Positions 23,930 through 33,212 of a stretch of DNA of 64,000 nt are shown here, one piece after another. The translations under genes and the position numbers were made by a program. The notes under the pieces are model-generated. The model saw only the letters and a program-made list of their open reading frames with translations. It was not told the origin of the DNA and searched no databases. The DNA is from Lotus japonicus (taxonomy: Eukaryota; Streptophyta; Magnoliopsida; Fabales; Fabaceae), in the NCBI RefSeq assembly GCF_012489685.1, contig NC_080042.1, positions 15,948,150 to 16,012,149 of the forward strand, given 5' to 3'. Within the stretch, counting starts at the first letter, position 1. Every line of letters starts with the position of its first letter.

Positions 23930-24319
23930 TCAAAAAGGAGGATCTCTCCTCAATGCTCTACACTTCCTACGCATCGCCGCTTTCTCAAGCTCCAGACGAT
24001 GCCGCCCATACTCTAGTCGGACCAAGCTCAGGCGCATTTCTTGTTTCTCAGGACCCTCCGCCATTTCCACCAGTGCATCCTCCGCCACTCGTATTCTGGC
24101 AGCGTTATCCAGCTCCCGCTGGAAGTGATCTTGTATCTCCTCTACAAAAGAAAGAAATTCTCTGAGGATGTTGTCCATCTCCGGACTCAGGCCCATGCCT
24201 AATAGCTGATTCGTTAGATTATAGACGCTTGGCTCCTCTAGATGGCGCACGTTGATGAAGAGATCTTCATCAAAGGATCTTTTCCTTAGTTCCTCGATGC
24301 ACGCTATGTAGGGCGACAT
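23930..24319 (-). CDS. Antisense small ORF of copia A (129 aa), intact
   Basis: Lies on the strand opposite to gag-pol, between the accessory ORF and the LTR. It starts MSPYIACIEELRKRSFDEDL and ends RALRRDPPF. It is about 40% identical by eye to the D ORF at 32605-32997, with shared EELR, F-ED-F-N-RH, PEM, EFL-FVEEIQ, QREL and a C-terminal R-DPPF. It is strongly charged (Glu, Arg, Lys) and predicted helical or coiled coil, with no Cys/His cluster and no membrane segment. It has its own signals: TATAAAAAGC about 58 bases upstream of the ATG and AATAAA (23891-23896) 34 bases after the stop. The stop lies 218 bp from the end of the convergent accessory ORF. It is intact although pol in the same copy is ruined. 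I do not recognise the family. Confidence 0.75.
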   Translation of the reverse strand: MSPYIACIEELRKRSFDEDLFINVRHLEEPSVYNLTNQLLGMGLSPEMDNILREFLSFVEEIQDHFQRELDNAARIRVAEDALVEMAEGPEKQEMRLSLVRLEYGRHRLELEKAAMRRKCRALRRDPPF

Positions 24320-24373
24320 TGCTAGTTGATTTCAAGTGCAAATGAGATGTGAAGCCTGTTATGCTTTAACCGC

Positions 24374-24382
24374 TTTTTATAA
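24374..24382 (-). promoter_or_regulatory. TATA box of the antisense ORF of A
   Basis: Minus strand GCTTATAAAAAGCGG, about 58 bases upstream of the ATG at 24319. Between the two lies GGCTTCACATCTC; the D copy has AGCTTCACATCTC at the same place, and its TATA box is the same distance from its ATG. Confidence 0.6.
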
Positions 24383-25121
24383 GCTCAGATCAGTCTCCAG
24401 AAGTTAATGTTGAAGCAGTTTCACGAGGATTCCTTATTGGTAACAGAAGCTTACCTTTAATTCCTTGGCCGGTGGTAAACATTCTGCATATGCATTAATT
24501 CATTCATTATTTTCATTAAACTTTTTCTTTAATCCTTTTAATTATTTTCTCCATCTTTTTGAAACTTAGACCTTCTCTAAGGGGGAGTACCTTGTACTTC
24601 AAGCTAAGTTTTTCACACCCCGTGCTTTTTGCTTATGACAAAAACGGGGAGTATAACCCAGTTTTTGATGTGTAAACTGTGTTAATGTGATTTCTTTTTC
24701 TTTTGGAGAATTTAAGAGTTCCACCTTTATGACCATAGATGTGTCACTAGGCAAATACAAGGAATACATTTTCACTTCCTTTGAAGTGATATTAGTTGAC
24801 TCTGATACCTTTACTCTGCTCATGACTCTGAATATTTATGCGCTCTGATTATTTTATTTTATCTATGTCATACATTCTTACTCTGAACTCTTTTATTATT
24901 TAGCTCAGAATATAGATATTACTAATATTTTCATTAAGTCCTAGATTCAGGGGGAGCTAAGCTCAAAATCAAGCTGTGACTTGGATTCAAAATGAGCAAA
25001 ATAAACCATTCACCTTAGGATAAGTTTATCACTACTCTCTAAACTCTGAGTGAATTCAGTTTATTATTTAAGAATTGTTCATCAAAATACTTGGTTTTGT
25101 AATCATCAAAAAGGGGGAGAT
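24383..25121 (+). other. 3' non-coding region of A with repeated polypurine tracts
   Basis: Purine runs with GGGGAG occur at 24579-24587, 24641-24651, 24949-24956 and, adjacent to the LTR, 25108-25121 (AAAAAGGGGGAGAT). D has four in the same order. The last is the one used to define the LTR edge. The stretch from about 24570 to 24790 is well conserved with D (32160-32370), including a TATTTGCC(C/T)AGTGACACA-like block seen from the D plus strand. Confidence 0.8.
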
Positions 25122-26375
25122 TGTAAGATCAAGTTTTGATCATGTAGTACAACTCTATGTTTTGATGATTACAAGTTAACTATTAAGTATGAACAATTAT
25201 GGTACTCTAACGTGTTTTCTGAGTGTTCACTCGGCAGACTCTGACTTTGATCTTATTAACACATAAATCAGAAGCACTTTACTCAAAGAGTAACCTACGC
25301 AACGCTTTCGCACTCTCTATGTTCAATCTGAACAGTAGACAAGCTTCATAAGATCTGAAGATAGTTAAGCTCTGATGTGGATTCAGATCACTTGAAGTTC
25401 TGAAGACTTGAAGTTCTGAAGACCAGAATTTCTGAAGATCCAGACGCTCTGAAGGTTCAGAAACTCTGAAGGTCCAGAGGCTCTGAAGGTCTAGAAGCTC
25501 TGAAGGTCCAGAAGCTGAGAAGTGAAGACTCTGAAGTGCAAGAGTAAGTTGGCTCTGAAGACCAAGTACTTCTCCTCTGAGTTCAGAATCAGAAGTTACA
25601 AAGGTCAGAGGATCTATGCTTCCCTCTGACTCTGATCAACAAGCTTCACAAGTTCCTACACGAAGCGTCGCTCTGATCAGAAGTCAACTAGGATAAAGGT
25701 CATGTCACTATGCAAAGTACAAAAGCAATTGTACTATCCTGACGACCTTACCTAACATGCTCAGCCACAGCAGAACCTGGAAATCCCATATTTGCCCTCC
25801 AACGGTAGCATCTCCATGCAACGTCCAAACCCTAATCCTTGGAGTATATAAAGAGGCTGAAGATTGAAAGATGCCGCCTAAGAAACTTGTTCACGCGCAA
25901 GCAATATTCAAATATTCTCTTAGCAATCTTTCTTCAAACCGAACTTAGTGTGTTTACTTTAGCTTTCTGAGAAGCATTTCTTTGTAAACCCAAACTTTCA
26001 AATAGTTGTTTGATTTTCCTTTAGGAGACCAAGGTTGGTCGGATCCTAGAGAAGACTAATAGAGTGAATCTTAGTGATAGCTAAGTCAGTGTATTGTTAG
26101 TCACTTTGCAGGTAGCAAGTGCAATTGTAACAAACTCTGATTAGTGGATTGCCTTCATTCTAAGAAGGAAGAAATCACCTTAACGGGTGGACTGGATTAG
26201 CTTGAGGGATTTATCAAGTGAACCAGGATAAAATCATTTGTGTGCTTTCCTTAACTCTTATCTTAGCACTTTTATCTTTGGTGGTTGAAGAGATTTAATT
26301 AAATCTCAAGTGGGTCGAGTTTCAGTTTTAAAACGCTATTCAAACCCCCCCTTTCTATCGTTTTTCATACCTTCA
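25122..26375 (+). repeat. 3' LTR of copia A (1254 bp)
   Basis: It starts TGTAAGATCAAG and ends CATACCTTCA, and it is homologous to the LTRs of D and G. TATATAAA is at 25845-25852, with CTCCAACGG about 50 bp upstream, as in D and G. It ends against Tat-type gypsy sequence. Confidence 0.9.
25390..25545 (+). repeat. CTCTGAAG minisatellite in U3 of the LTR of A
   Basis: About eight imperfect units of 17-18 bp with the core CTCTGAAGGTCCAGAAG. D and G have scattered CTTCAGAG/CTCTGAAG motifs at the same place but a less regular array. It lies about 300 bp upstream of the TATA box. Confidence 0.85.
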
Positions 26376-28801
26376 GTTTTGCCCCTGGGCGAATGGCCAA
26401 TTTATGTGTGATTACATTTGGGTCAATTCCTGGTACGTCTTTAATTTTCCAAGCAAACAAATCCAAATTTTCTCCTAACAAGGCGATCAATCGAGCCTCT
26501 TGGTCTTTTGACAAACCACTTCCAATCTTGAGCACCTTGTCTTTCACCTTTGCAGATTTTGTTTCTTCAAGAGGCTAGGCACGAAAGTCCTCGGTGTCAT
26601 CTCTAGGATCCAAAGTGAAGCCCTCCTGTGGAAAGATCTCAGTGATCCTATGACATTCTTTGGCGGCCTTCCTTCCATAGAGAGCCACACTTTTGAGGTA
26701 ACAATCTCTCGCCGCTTCTTGGTCGACACATAGAATTCTGATTTTTCCATTGCACGTCGGATACTTGATGGTCAAGTGAGCAGTAGAGATTAGCGCGCAT
26801 AATTTGTTAAGTGTATCACGGCCAAGCAAAGCATTATAATTTTCCTGACATGCAAGGACTACGTACTTGACTTGAAATTTTTTGACGAATTCTCCCTCAC
26901 CAAAAGCAGTTGGGATTTCCACATAGCCTCGTACACTCACACGATCGCCCGTGAATCCTACGAGAGTTCCTGGGTTTGGCTTCAAATCTGACTTCTTAAG
27001 GCCCAAGCGATCAAATGCATCGCCGTAGATCCCTGGTCTAAGAACACTTTCTTGGTTTTGTAGTTGTTGATCCTAATTGTTACCACGATGGGATCATTGT
27101 CATGCGGGATTACATGAGCAAAATCTTGTGGAGTAAATGTGATTGGTGAATGGTTCAACCAACACACTCCTTCATATGCTTTATGTACAGAATGTACAGC
27201 TGCAACGTGTCGTTTTCTAGCCTTGCTAGAAAGTTCTCCACCACCAATCGTCCTGCGATGGACGCACATTCCCCCGAAGGGTGTCCTAACTCCTCCACCT
27301 CCTCTTTGCCTTTCCCTTTATCGCCTTGACCCATCTTTGAGGGCTCTTGTGCTGAAGAACCTTAACAAAGTTTTCTAAGTGCCCTGCCTTGATCAGACGG
27401 TTAATCTCTCGCCGCAAAGTCCAAAAATTTTCGGTGGTGTGTCCCAAGGCTTTTTGGAACTCACACCGCCTGTTGGTGTCGACATTAGTTGGCGGTCGCT
27501 GAGGGGGTGGTGGGTACTGCACCACATTCGTTTGACCAACCGCTCACAGTATTGTGCTCAATGGGGCATTCAACTTTGTTAATGGTGCGGCTGGTTGAGT
27601 TGCCTGTCCCGGGGAAGCCCCCTGGGCATTCCTATGCCATGTGTTGCTTTGAAATCCCTGCTTAGCATGTTGGTAAGGTCCAAGCCTTGGCTGGCGAGGG
27701 GTTGGTGCTGATCTTGAATCTTTTTCCCGACTTGGGCTTCTCAGGTGGAGTGGTGCCCTACTGGGCGCTCTTCCGCCAATCCTCTCTTTCTTTCTTGTTT
27801 TGATCGTCCTGCTCAATTAGAATAAATTCTTGGACTCTTGCTCTCAAATCCATCATGTCACGCGCCGAGCATCTCGTCAAATCACGATTCAACGATCCCG
27901 CCCGAAGCCCATTTTTGAAAGACGCCACACATACGTTAGGACTGTCTTCTTCCAGCTGGACGACCATTTTGCTAAATCGCGCCATGTAAGTCTTAAGTTT
28001 CTCGCTTGGCTGTTGGTGTATATTGATCAAATCAAAAATCGTCGCCTTAGTAGTCTGATTGGCCGAGAATTGAGTCAAGAATTTGGTAGATAAATCAGTG
28101 AAATTATCTATAGAGAAAGGTGGCTGCTTAATGAACCACGTCATCGCCATGCCCTTGAACGTTGATGGTAATAATCGACATTTCACTGCGTCTGTCGCCC
28201 CGCCAATGACCATCTTTGTGTTGAAATACCTCAAGTGTTCCATGGGGTCAGTGTCGCCCGAATAAGCGTCCAACGCCAATGTCTGCAAATGTTCTGGTAT
28301 CTCTACGGTCGTAACGGCGGGCACGAAAGGTTGGAATTCTACCACATCCTCGGCGTCAATGCGCTATCCTCGCCATGAATCCCTCATTTGGTTCAAATAT
28401 TCCACCTGAGCTTGCAAATGTTCATTCTGGCGTTGAACATTTTAAAAAGTATCCTACATGTGTTTCAAAGCCACCGAAGCGATACCCGTGATCACTTCTT
28501 GGTCTTTCACAGGTTCCTTTGCTTTCACACCGTCCAGATCTATGTGTATCGGCGCTGGTTGACGTCGCCGAACACCTATATCTGACTTAGCAACTAGACT
28601 TGAAGGTTTGCCCGGAGTGGGCGCTGTCGCCGGGGAGGGATGCGATCGCGCCACCGACTGAACGCCCTCCGAGGAAGCCTCCTGCTCTGGTTCAGGATGT
28701 ACTATTTGGTTGTTCTCTCGATCGCCGCCTCGGCCGCCATGACGGCCTCCACCTTGACGGCGGTGGTCAAAACGTCCGACACCACACGAGCGAGTCTCTA
28801 T
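26376..28801 (-). pseudogene. Tat-type Ty3/gypsy gag, protease and RT start (element E)
   Basis: Read on the minus strand. Gag at 28801-27286 in several frames: an Arg/Gly-rich N-terminus (RRQGGGRHGGRGGDRE), then the capsid-like region with PEHLQTLALDAYSGDTDP and LPSTFKGMAMTWF, then a degraded knuckle (CEFQKALGHTTENF, having lost key residues). Protease lies at 27269-26575 over a frameshift at about 27000, with KVFLDQGSTAM and LGRDTLNKLCA. RT starts at 26547 (LDLFAWKIKDVPGIDP) and is cut at 26376 by copia A. ATA at 28801-28799, where gag would begin, suggests a lost start codon. No LTR or PBS follows on the right, so the 5' end was removed. Confidence 0.85.
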
Positions 28802-28860
28802 CAGCTGCAAGTCTTACCCTCCTACGTCACGGGTAGATCTAGGTCAGAGCCACAGACGGG

Positions 28861-29095
28861 AAGGGTCGCCCAAAAATATGCAACAAATGTGGTACCAAGA
28901 GCAATGAAGGCGGGAGATTTAGTGCTTCGAAAAAGGACATTACCCACCCAACACAACAAACTCTCGCCAAATTGGGATGGACCCTTCAGGGTAATAGGAG
29001 ACATGGGGAACGGAGCTTACAAGCTGGAACAACTAGATGGCAAAAGAATTCCTCGTACATGGAACGCCTCGCACTTGAGGCAGTATTTTAATTAA
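28861..29095 (+). pseudogene. Integrase C-terminus of Tat-type gypsy element F
   Basis: In frame from RVAQKYATN through AGDLVLRK, NWDGPFRVIGDMGNGAYKLE to ASHLRQYFN and a stop at 29093-29095. This is the typical end of a Ty3/gypsy integrase, without a chromodomain. Everything upstream (gag, RT, integrase core) is missing: the sequence left of about 28860 belongs to E in the opposite orientation. An inversion or end joining between two Tat copies is inferred. Confidence 0.85.
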
Positions 29096-29859
29096 AAAGA
29101 AAAACAAAGAAGTCGCACTCTTTTTCCTCTACATGAGGTTTTTAATGAGGCGACAAATGTAAATGATGGGACAATAGCTCCCATGCCCAGAAATTAATGA
29201 AATTTTTTCTAAGTTTGATGTTTATTTCAACTACGCAATCTTACTTATATGTTTAAAGGCGTGAATCTCCTCAAGGTACAAGCTACCGCGAGTAAGTCTT
29301 TTAGAATAAGAAAGTGTCACCATTGAGTAAACAAAGCCTTGGAAATTCTAGTGGCCACTAGAAACCAAGCCACGTCTGTAAAACAACTAAGGCCAGTAAA
29401 ATGTGCCAAAGCCTTGAGATAAAACTCAAGCCAGTAGATCTCGCCATGGGAGAGCACAAATCTCAGTAAATAAAACCAACAAGAAATAAACTCTAGTATG
29501 AGTAAAAACAAGAAAGCATAACAAAAACTTCGCTTGCGATGACAAATTGAAAGGTACTTTATTCATAAGTGGGGGCGATGCCCATTACATAACGAAACGG
29601 GGCGAAGCCCAATACACGGAAAACAAGAAAAAAAAAGAGTCCATGCAAGGACGGGCAAGGCCCAAATACAAAAAGACATTCATAAACGTAAATTAGGCGG
29701 GGGCCTGGTCATCCTTGTTCAAAGATGCATTGGGATCCCGCCCATCATCATCACCAACTTCATCATCTTCTTCCTCCAACTCACTTTCCGAATCAAATTT
29801 CGGAAGAAGATCAAGGTCGATGTCATCGGGGCCAACAACTTGGCCATCTTGAATCTTCT
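29096..29859 (-). other. Non-coding region of F; 3' UTR of its antisense gene
   Basis: No ORF that I trust. On the minus strand AATAAA at 29558-29563 lies about 300 bp after the stop of the antisense ORF and is a likely poly(A) signal for it. On the plus strand this is the spacer after pol. It contains several short GGCGA(T/A)GCCC-like motifs near 29570-29600. Confidence 0.5.
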
Positions 29860-30519
29860 TCAAAAATCCAATTCGGGAAGGTCAAACTCAGGCTCAACAA
29901 TGCTTAGTTGCGATTTAGCCTTGACAAAACCTTGTGCAAATTGATGAGAAGCTCGCCCAAGGATGAAGGCTTTCAAACGCTTGTACTTGCCCGCCAACTT
30001 CTTGCATGTTAGCCGAGCAGTCTTATGCTTGGTGTCAATAGTGTCCTTCAAAGACTTAGCCTTTTGAAGGAGTAAGTCAGATGTGGACAATTGTTCTGAC
30101 ACCTTGGCGAGCTTGTCCTCAGAAGCCTTCAGTGCTAGATTAGAACGCTTGTTGGCGGTCTCGGCATCACCCTTCAGCTTGTCATAGGTGCTCTTCCATT
30201 CATTTACCTTATTCTCAAGGCGGGATTTAGCTGCATGCATATCCCGCACATATTGAACCATCCCCGCCACAGAGCTGGCAGCGGAAAGAGCGTGATGAAT
30301 GGCCAGAGAAGCAATGTTGGGAGCGCCTTGACTCACGACATCCTTGTGAAGCCGGTTATCAAAGGTACAATTCATGAAGTCCAAACCATTGAAGTGCGGA
30401 TCACTTAGGCTCAAAAAGACGGGAGGAAGGTCGCCACCAACAGCTGAGCTAGAGCCAGCCTGAACAAAAGGCGTGGCAGGGCGATCAACAGTGGCGGTTG
30501 CATTTGGATCTTGGCGGGG
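29860..30519 (-). pseudogene. Antisense accessory ORF of gypsy F, 3' part
   Basis: An open frame rich in Lys, Glu, Ala and Ser with heptad-like spacing (AAKSRLENKVNEWKSTYDKL, KLAKVSEQLSTSDLLLQKAK), predicted coiled coil, ending EPEFDLPELDF. It is the downstream part of the gene that starts near 44021; copia D and its TSD split it between 30524 and 42710. It lies on the strand opposite to the gypsy pol, as known for antisense ORFs in Tat elements (gene 23 of maize Grande is the example I recall). Confidence 0.75.
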
Positions 30520-30524
30520 TGGTG
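30520..30524. other. Target site duplication of element D (left copy)
   Basis: TGGTG before the LTR, repeated at 42710-42714 after the other LTR. Both lie in the antisense ORF of gypsy F. Confidence 0.95.
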
Positions 30525-31804
30525 TGAAGGTATGAAAAACGGTAGAAAGGGGGGTTTGAATAACGTTTTCAGTACAAAACTACCACCTTAAAGATTTTAA
30601 CAAATCTTTTCGAGAACTAAGTGCAAAAGATAGAGATAGAAAAGCACACAAGTATTTTATCCTGGTTCACTTGATAAATCCCTCAAGCTAATCCAGTCCA
30701 CCCGTTAAGGTGATTTCTTCCTTCTTAGAATGAAGGCAATCCACTAATCAGATAATTGTTACAACTGCACTTGAAACCTACAAGTGACTAACAATACACT
30801 GACTTAGCTATCACTAAGATTCACTCTCTTAGTCTTCTCTAGGATCCGATCAACCTTGATCTCCTAAAGGAATAACCACTAAGATTCACTCTCTTAGTCT
30901 TCTTAAGGATACTGACCTACCCGGTCCCTTAAGGAAAATCAAACAACTGTTTGAGGTTGGTGTTTACAAGGGTTTGCTTCTGAATAAGCTGAGTGTAAAC
31001 TAAATAAATTACAAGATGAAAGAAAGCTTAGAATATTTTGAATATCTTGCGCGTGTGTTCTTGTATTCACTTCTCTTCTCTAGCCGCTTCTTTCAATCTT
31101 CAGCCTCTATATATACTCCAAGGATTAGGGTTGAGCGTTGCATGGGAAATGCTACCGTTGGAGGGCAGTTCTGGAAAATCCAGCTTCTGCTGTGTCTGAG
31201 ACTGTTAGGTAGGTCGTCAGGATAGTACATATGCTTTTGTACTTGGATAGCGACGCGACCTTTAAACCTAGGAGACTTCTGATCAGAGGAATGCTTCGTA
31301 TTGGAACTTGTGAAGCCGGTTGATCAGAGTCAGAGGGAAAGCACAGATCCTCTGACCATTGTATCTTCTGATTCTGAACTCAGAGGGAAGAACATGGCCT
31401 TCAGAGTTTCTTGCTTCTGGACTTCAGAGTTTCCACTATTCAGCTTCTGGATCTTCAGAGTCTTCTACACCATCAGAACATCTGAACCTTCAGTGTTTCT
31501 TGGTTGTCAGAACTTCTGGATCATCAGAGCTTCTAGCGACTGAGTCCTCATCAGAGTTTGTATAGCTTCAGATCTTCTGAAGCTTTTCCACTGTTCATAC
31601 TGAACATGGTGAATGCGAAAGCGTTGCTTGGTTTACCCTTTATACACAGTGCTTCTGATTTGTGTGAAATTGAGTCAGGGTCAGAGCCTGTAAATAGCAC
31701 ACTCAGAAAAACACGTTAGAGTACCACAATTGTTCATATCAAAAGGTTAACTTGTAATCATCAAAACATAGAGTTGTACTACTAGATCAAAACTTGATCT
31801 TACA
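30525..31804 (-). repeat. 3' LTR of copia D
   Basis: 1280 bp. On the minus strand it starts TGTAAGATCAAG and ends CATACCTTCA. A minus-strand TATA box (GTATATATAGAGG) is near 31106-31119. It contains a 27-bp segment, ACTAAGATTCACTCTCTTAG plus flank, twice (30812-30838 and 30877-30903); G has it once. The segment itself is an inverted repeat (ACTAAGA and TCTTAGT around a seven-base loop). Confidence 0.95.
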
Positions 31805-32545
31805 ATCTCCCCCTTTTTGATGATGACAAAACTAAGATTTTTGATGAACAATTCTTAAACATTAAACTGAATTCACTCAGAGTTTAGAGATATAGAATAA
31901 GACTTATCCTGATGTGAATAGTTTATCTTGCTCATTCTGAATTCAAGTCACTGCTTGATTCTGAGCTTAGCTCCCCCTGAATCTAATACTTGATGAAAAC
32001 GTTAGTAAAGTCTAGATTCTGAGCTAAATCATATAAGAGTTCAGAGTGAAAAGCTTATGACATAGATGAAAAACGAATAATCAGAGCGCATAAGTGATCA
32101 GAGTCATGGACAAGGTATCAGAGTCTTGGGTATCAGAGTCAACTTAGAATCACTTCAGAAGAAGTGAAATGTATTCCTTGTATTTGCCCAGTGACACATC
32201 TATGGTCATGAAGGTGGAACTCTTAAAATCTCCAAAAGAAAAATAAGTCACACTAACACATCTTACACATCAAAAACTGGGTTTACTCCCCCTTTTTGTC
32301 ATAAGCAAAAAGCTCGGGGTGTGAAAAACTTAGCTTGAAGTACAAGGTACTCCCCCTTAGAGAAGGTCTAAGTTTAAAGAAAATGAAGACGATGTAAGAA
32401 TCAGAGTGAGGCGATAATAAATAGAAGAGTTAATGCAAGGGATGAACGTTTACCACCGGTCAAGTGAGTAAATAGAAGGGTCAGTTACCAAGAACTTAAC
32501 CTCGAGAAACTGTAAGAGCATTAACTTTCAGAGAGAAAGTGAAGC
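31805..32545 (-). other. 3' non-coding region of D with four polypurine tracts
   Basis: Plus-strand CTCCCCC runs at 31806-31814 (adjacent to the LTR), 31971-31978, 32286-32293 and 32350-32358 correspond to minus-strand GGGGGAG tracts, in the same order as in A. Otherwise non-coding. Confidence 0.85.
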
Positions 32546-32555
32546 CTATAAAAAC
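32546..32555 (+). promoter_or_regulatory. TATA box of the antisense ORF of D
   Basis: CCTATAAAAAC, about 57 bases before the ATG at 32605, followed by AGCTTCACATCTC, which is conserved in A. A transcript starting 30 bases downstream would have a leader of about 25 bases. Confidence 0.6.
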
Positions 32556-32604
32556 GTTGGAGAGAAAGGTAAGCTTCACATCTCGAATAATTTTCAGAAA
32601 AAAA

Positions 32605-32997
32605 ATGGCATCATACAGAATGGCATTAGAAGAGCTCAGAAGGAAGGCGTTTGAGGAAGATATGTTCCTCAATATTAGGCATCCCGATGGTACAAAGACC
32701 ATACAAGAGCTGACGAAGACACTGCTTGAAGAAGATCTTGGTCCAGAAATGGAGAAAGATCTGAAGGAGTTCCTCTGCTTCGTGGAAGAGATTCAGGAGC
32801 TTTGCCAGCGGGAGCTGAATCTGCTGGAAGAGAAGGAGACTGTGGAAAAGAGACTCAAGACGACAGAAGATAGTCTAGAAAAAGATGATCTGAGCATCAA
32901 ACTTGGCAACATAGAGTATGCATTGGATCGTCTGGAGAAGGAAAGAGTGGAGCAGCGCCAAGAATGCAGAAGAATGAGGAAGGATCCTCCATTCTAG
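32605..32997 (+). CDS. Antisense small ORF of copia D (130 aa)
   Basis: Starts MASYRMALEELRRKAFEEDM and ends RRMRKDPPF. I choose the ATG at 32605 rather than 32539 because the A homologue starts there, the TATA box lies between the two, and the upstream residues have no counterpart. It is highly charged and helical, likely a coiled coil, with a conserved central EFL-FVEEIQ-QREL. AATAAA is at 33054-33059, 57 bases after the stop. It is convergent with the accessory ORF, with a 215-bp gap. A protein conserved at about 40% between A and D, with ORF, promoter and poly(A) signal kept in both, argues for a real gene carried by the family. Function unknown; helical partner binding is a guess. Confidence 0.8.
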   Translation: MASYRMALEELRRKAFEEDMFLNIRHPDGTKTIQELTKTLLEEDLGPEMEKDLKEFLCFVEEIQELCQRELNLLEEKETVEKRLKTTEDSLEKDDLSIKLGNIEYALDRLEKERVEQRQECRRMRKDPPF

Positions 32998-33212
32998 ATA
33001 TAGGGAATAATGTATGATGGAAAGAATTATGATGTAATCATAGAACAATTATGAATAAAACAGGTTTTGCAAACATATGTGACACAAATATATATAGATA
33101 TATGCAGATAGAATCACAAGTGAACAAATTAAAATTAAGTAAATAAGCAGAGTTTAAATAAAACAATGTTAAATAAAAAGGAAAAGGAAGAAAAAGAAGA
33201 GATCCTAAAAAA

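Larger units (their letters stand above)
5597..26375 (+). mobile_element. Ty1/copia element A (Sirevirus-like), decayed, 5' end missing
   Basis: This is a copy of the D/G family. It is present as a gag piece (5597-5834), then after element B as the rest of gag, pol, an accessory ORF, an antisense ORF, polypurine tracts and the 3' LTR (to 26375). Its 5' LTR and first part of gag lie beyond the left edge, displaced by the Athila-like element. Pol has many stops, so it is an old copy. The bases after its LTR (GTTTT, 26376-26380) should be its target duplication. Confidence 0.9.

Noticed and set aside
31016..31565. ORFs of 69, 80 and 68 codons in the D LTR, repeated at 41921-42470
   Set aside because: They are identical only because the two LTRs are identical, and they overlap the TATA region on the wrong strand.
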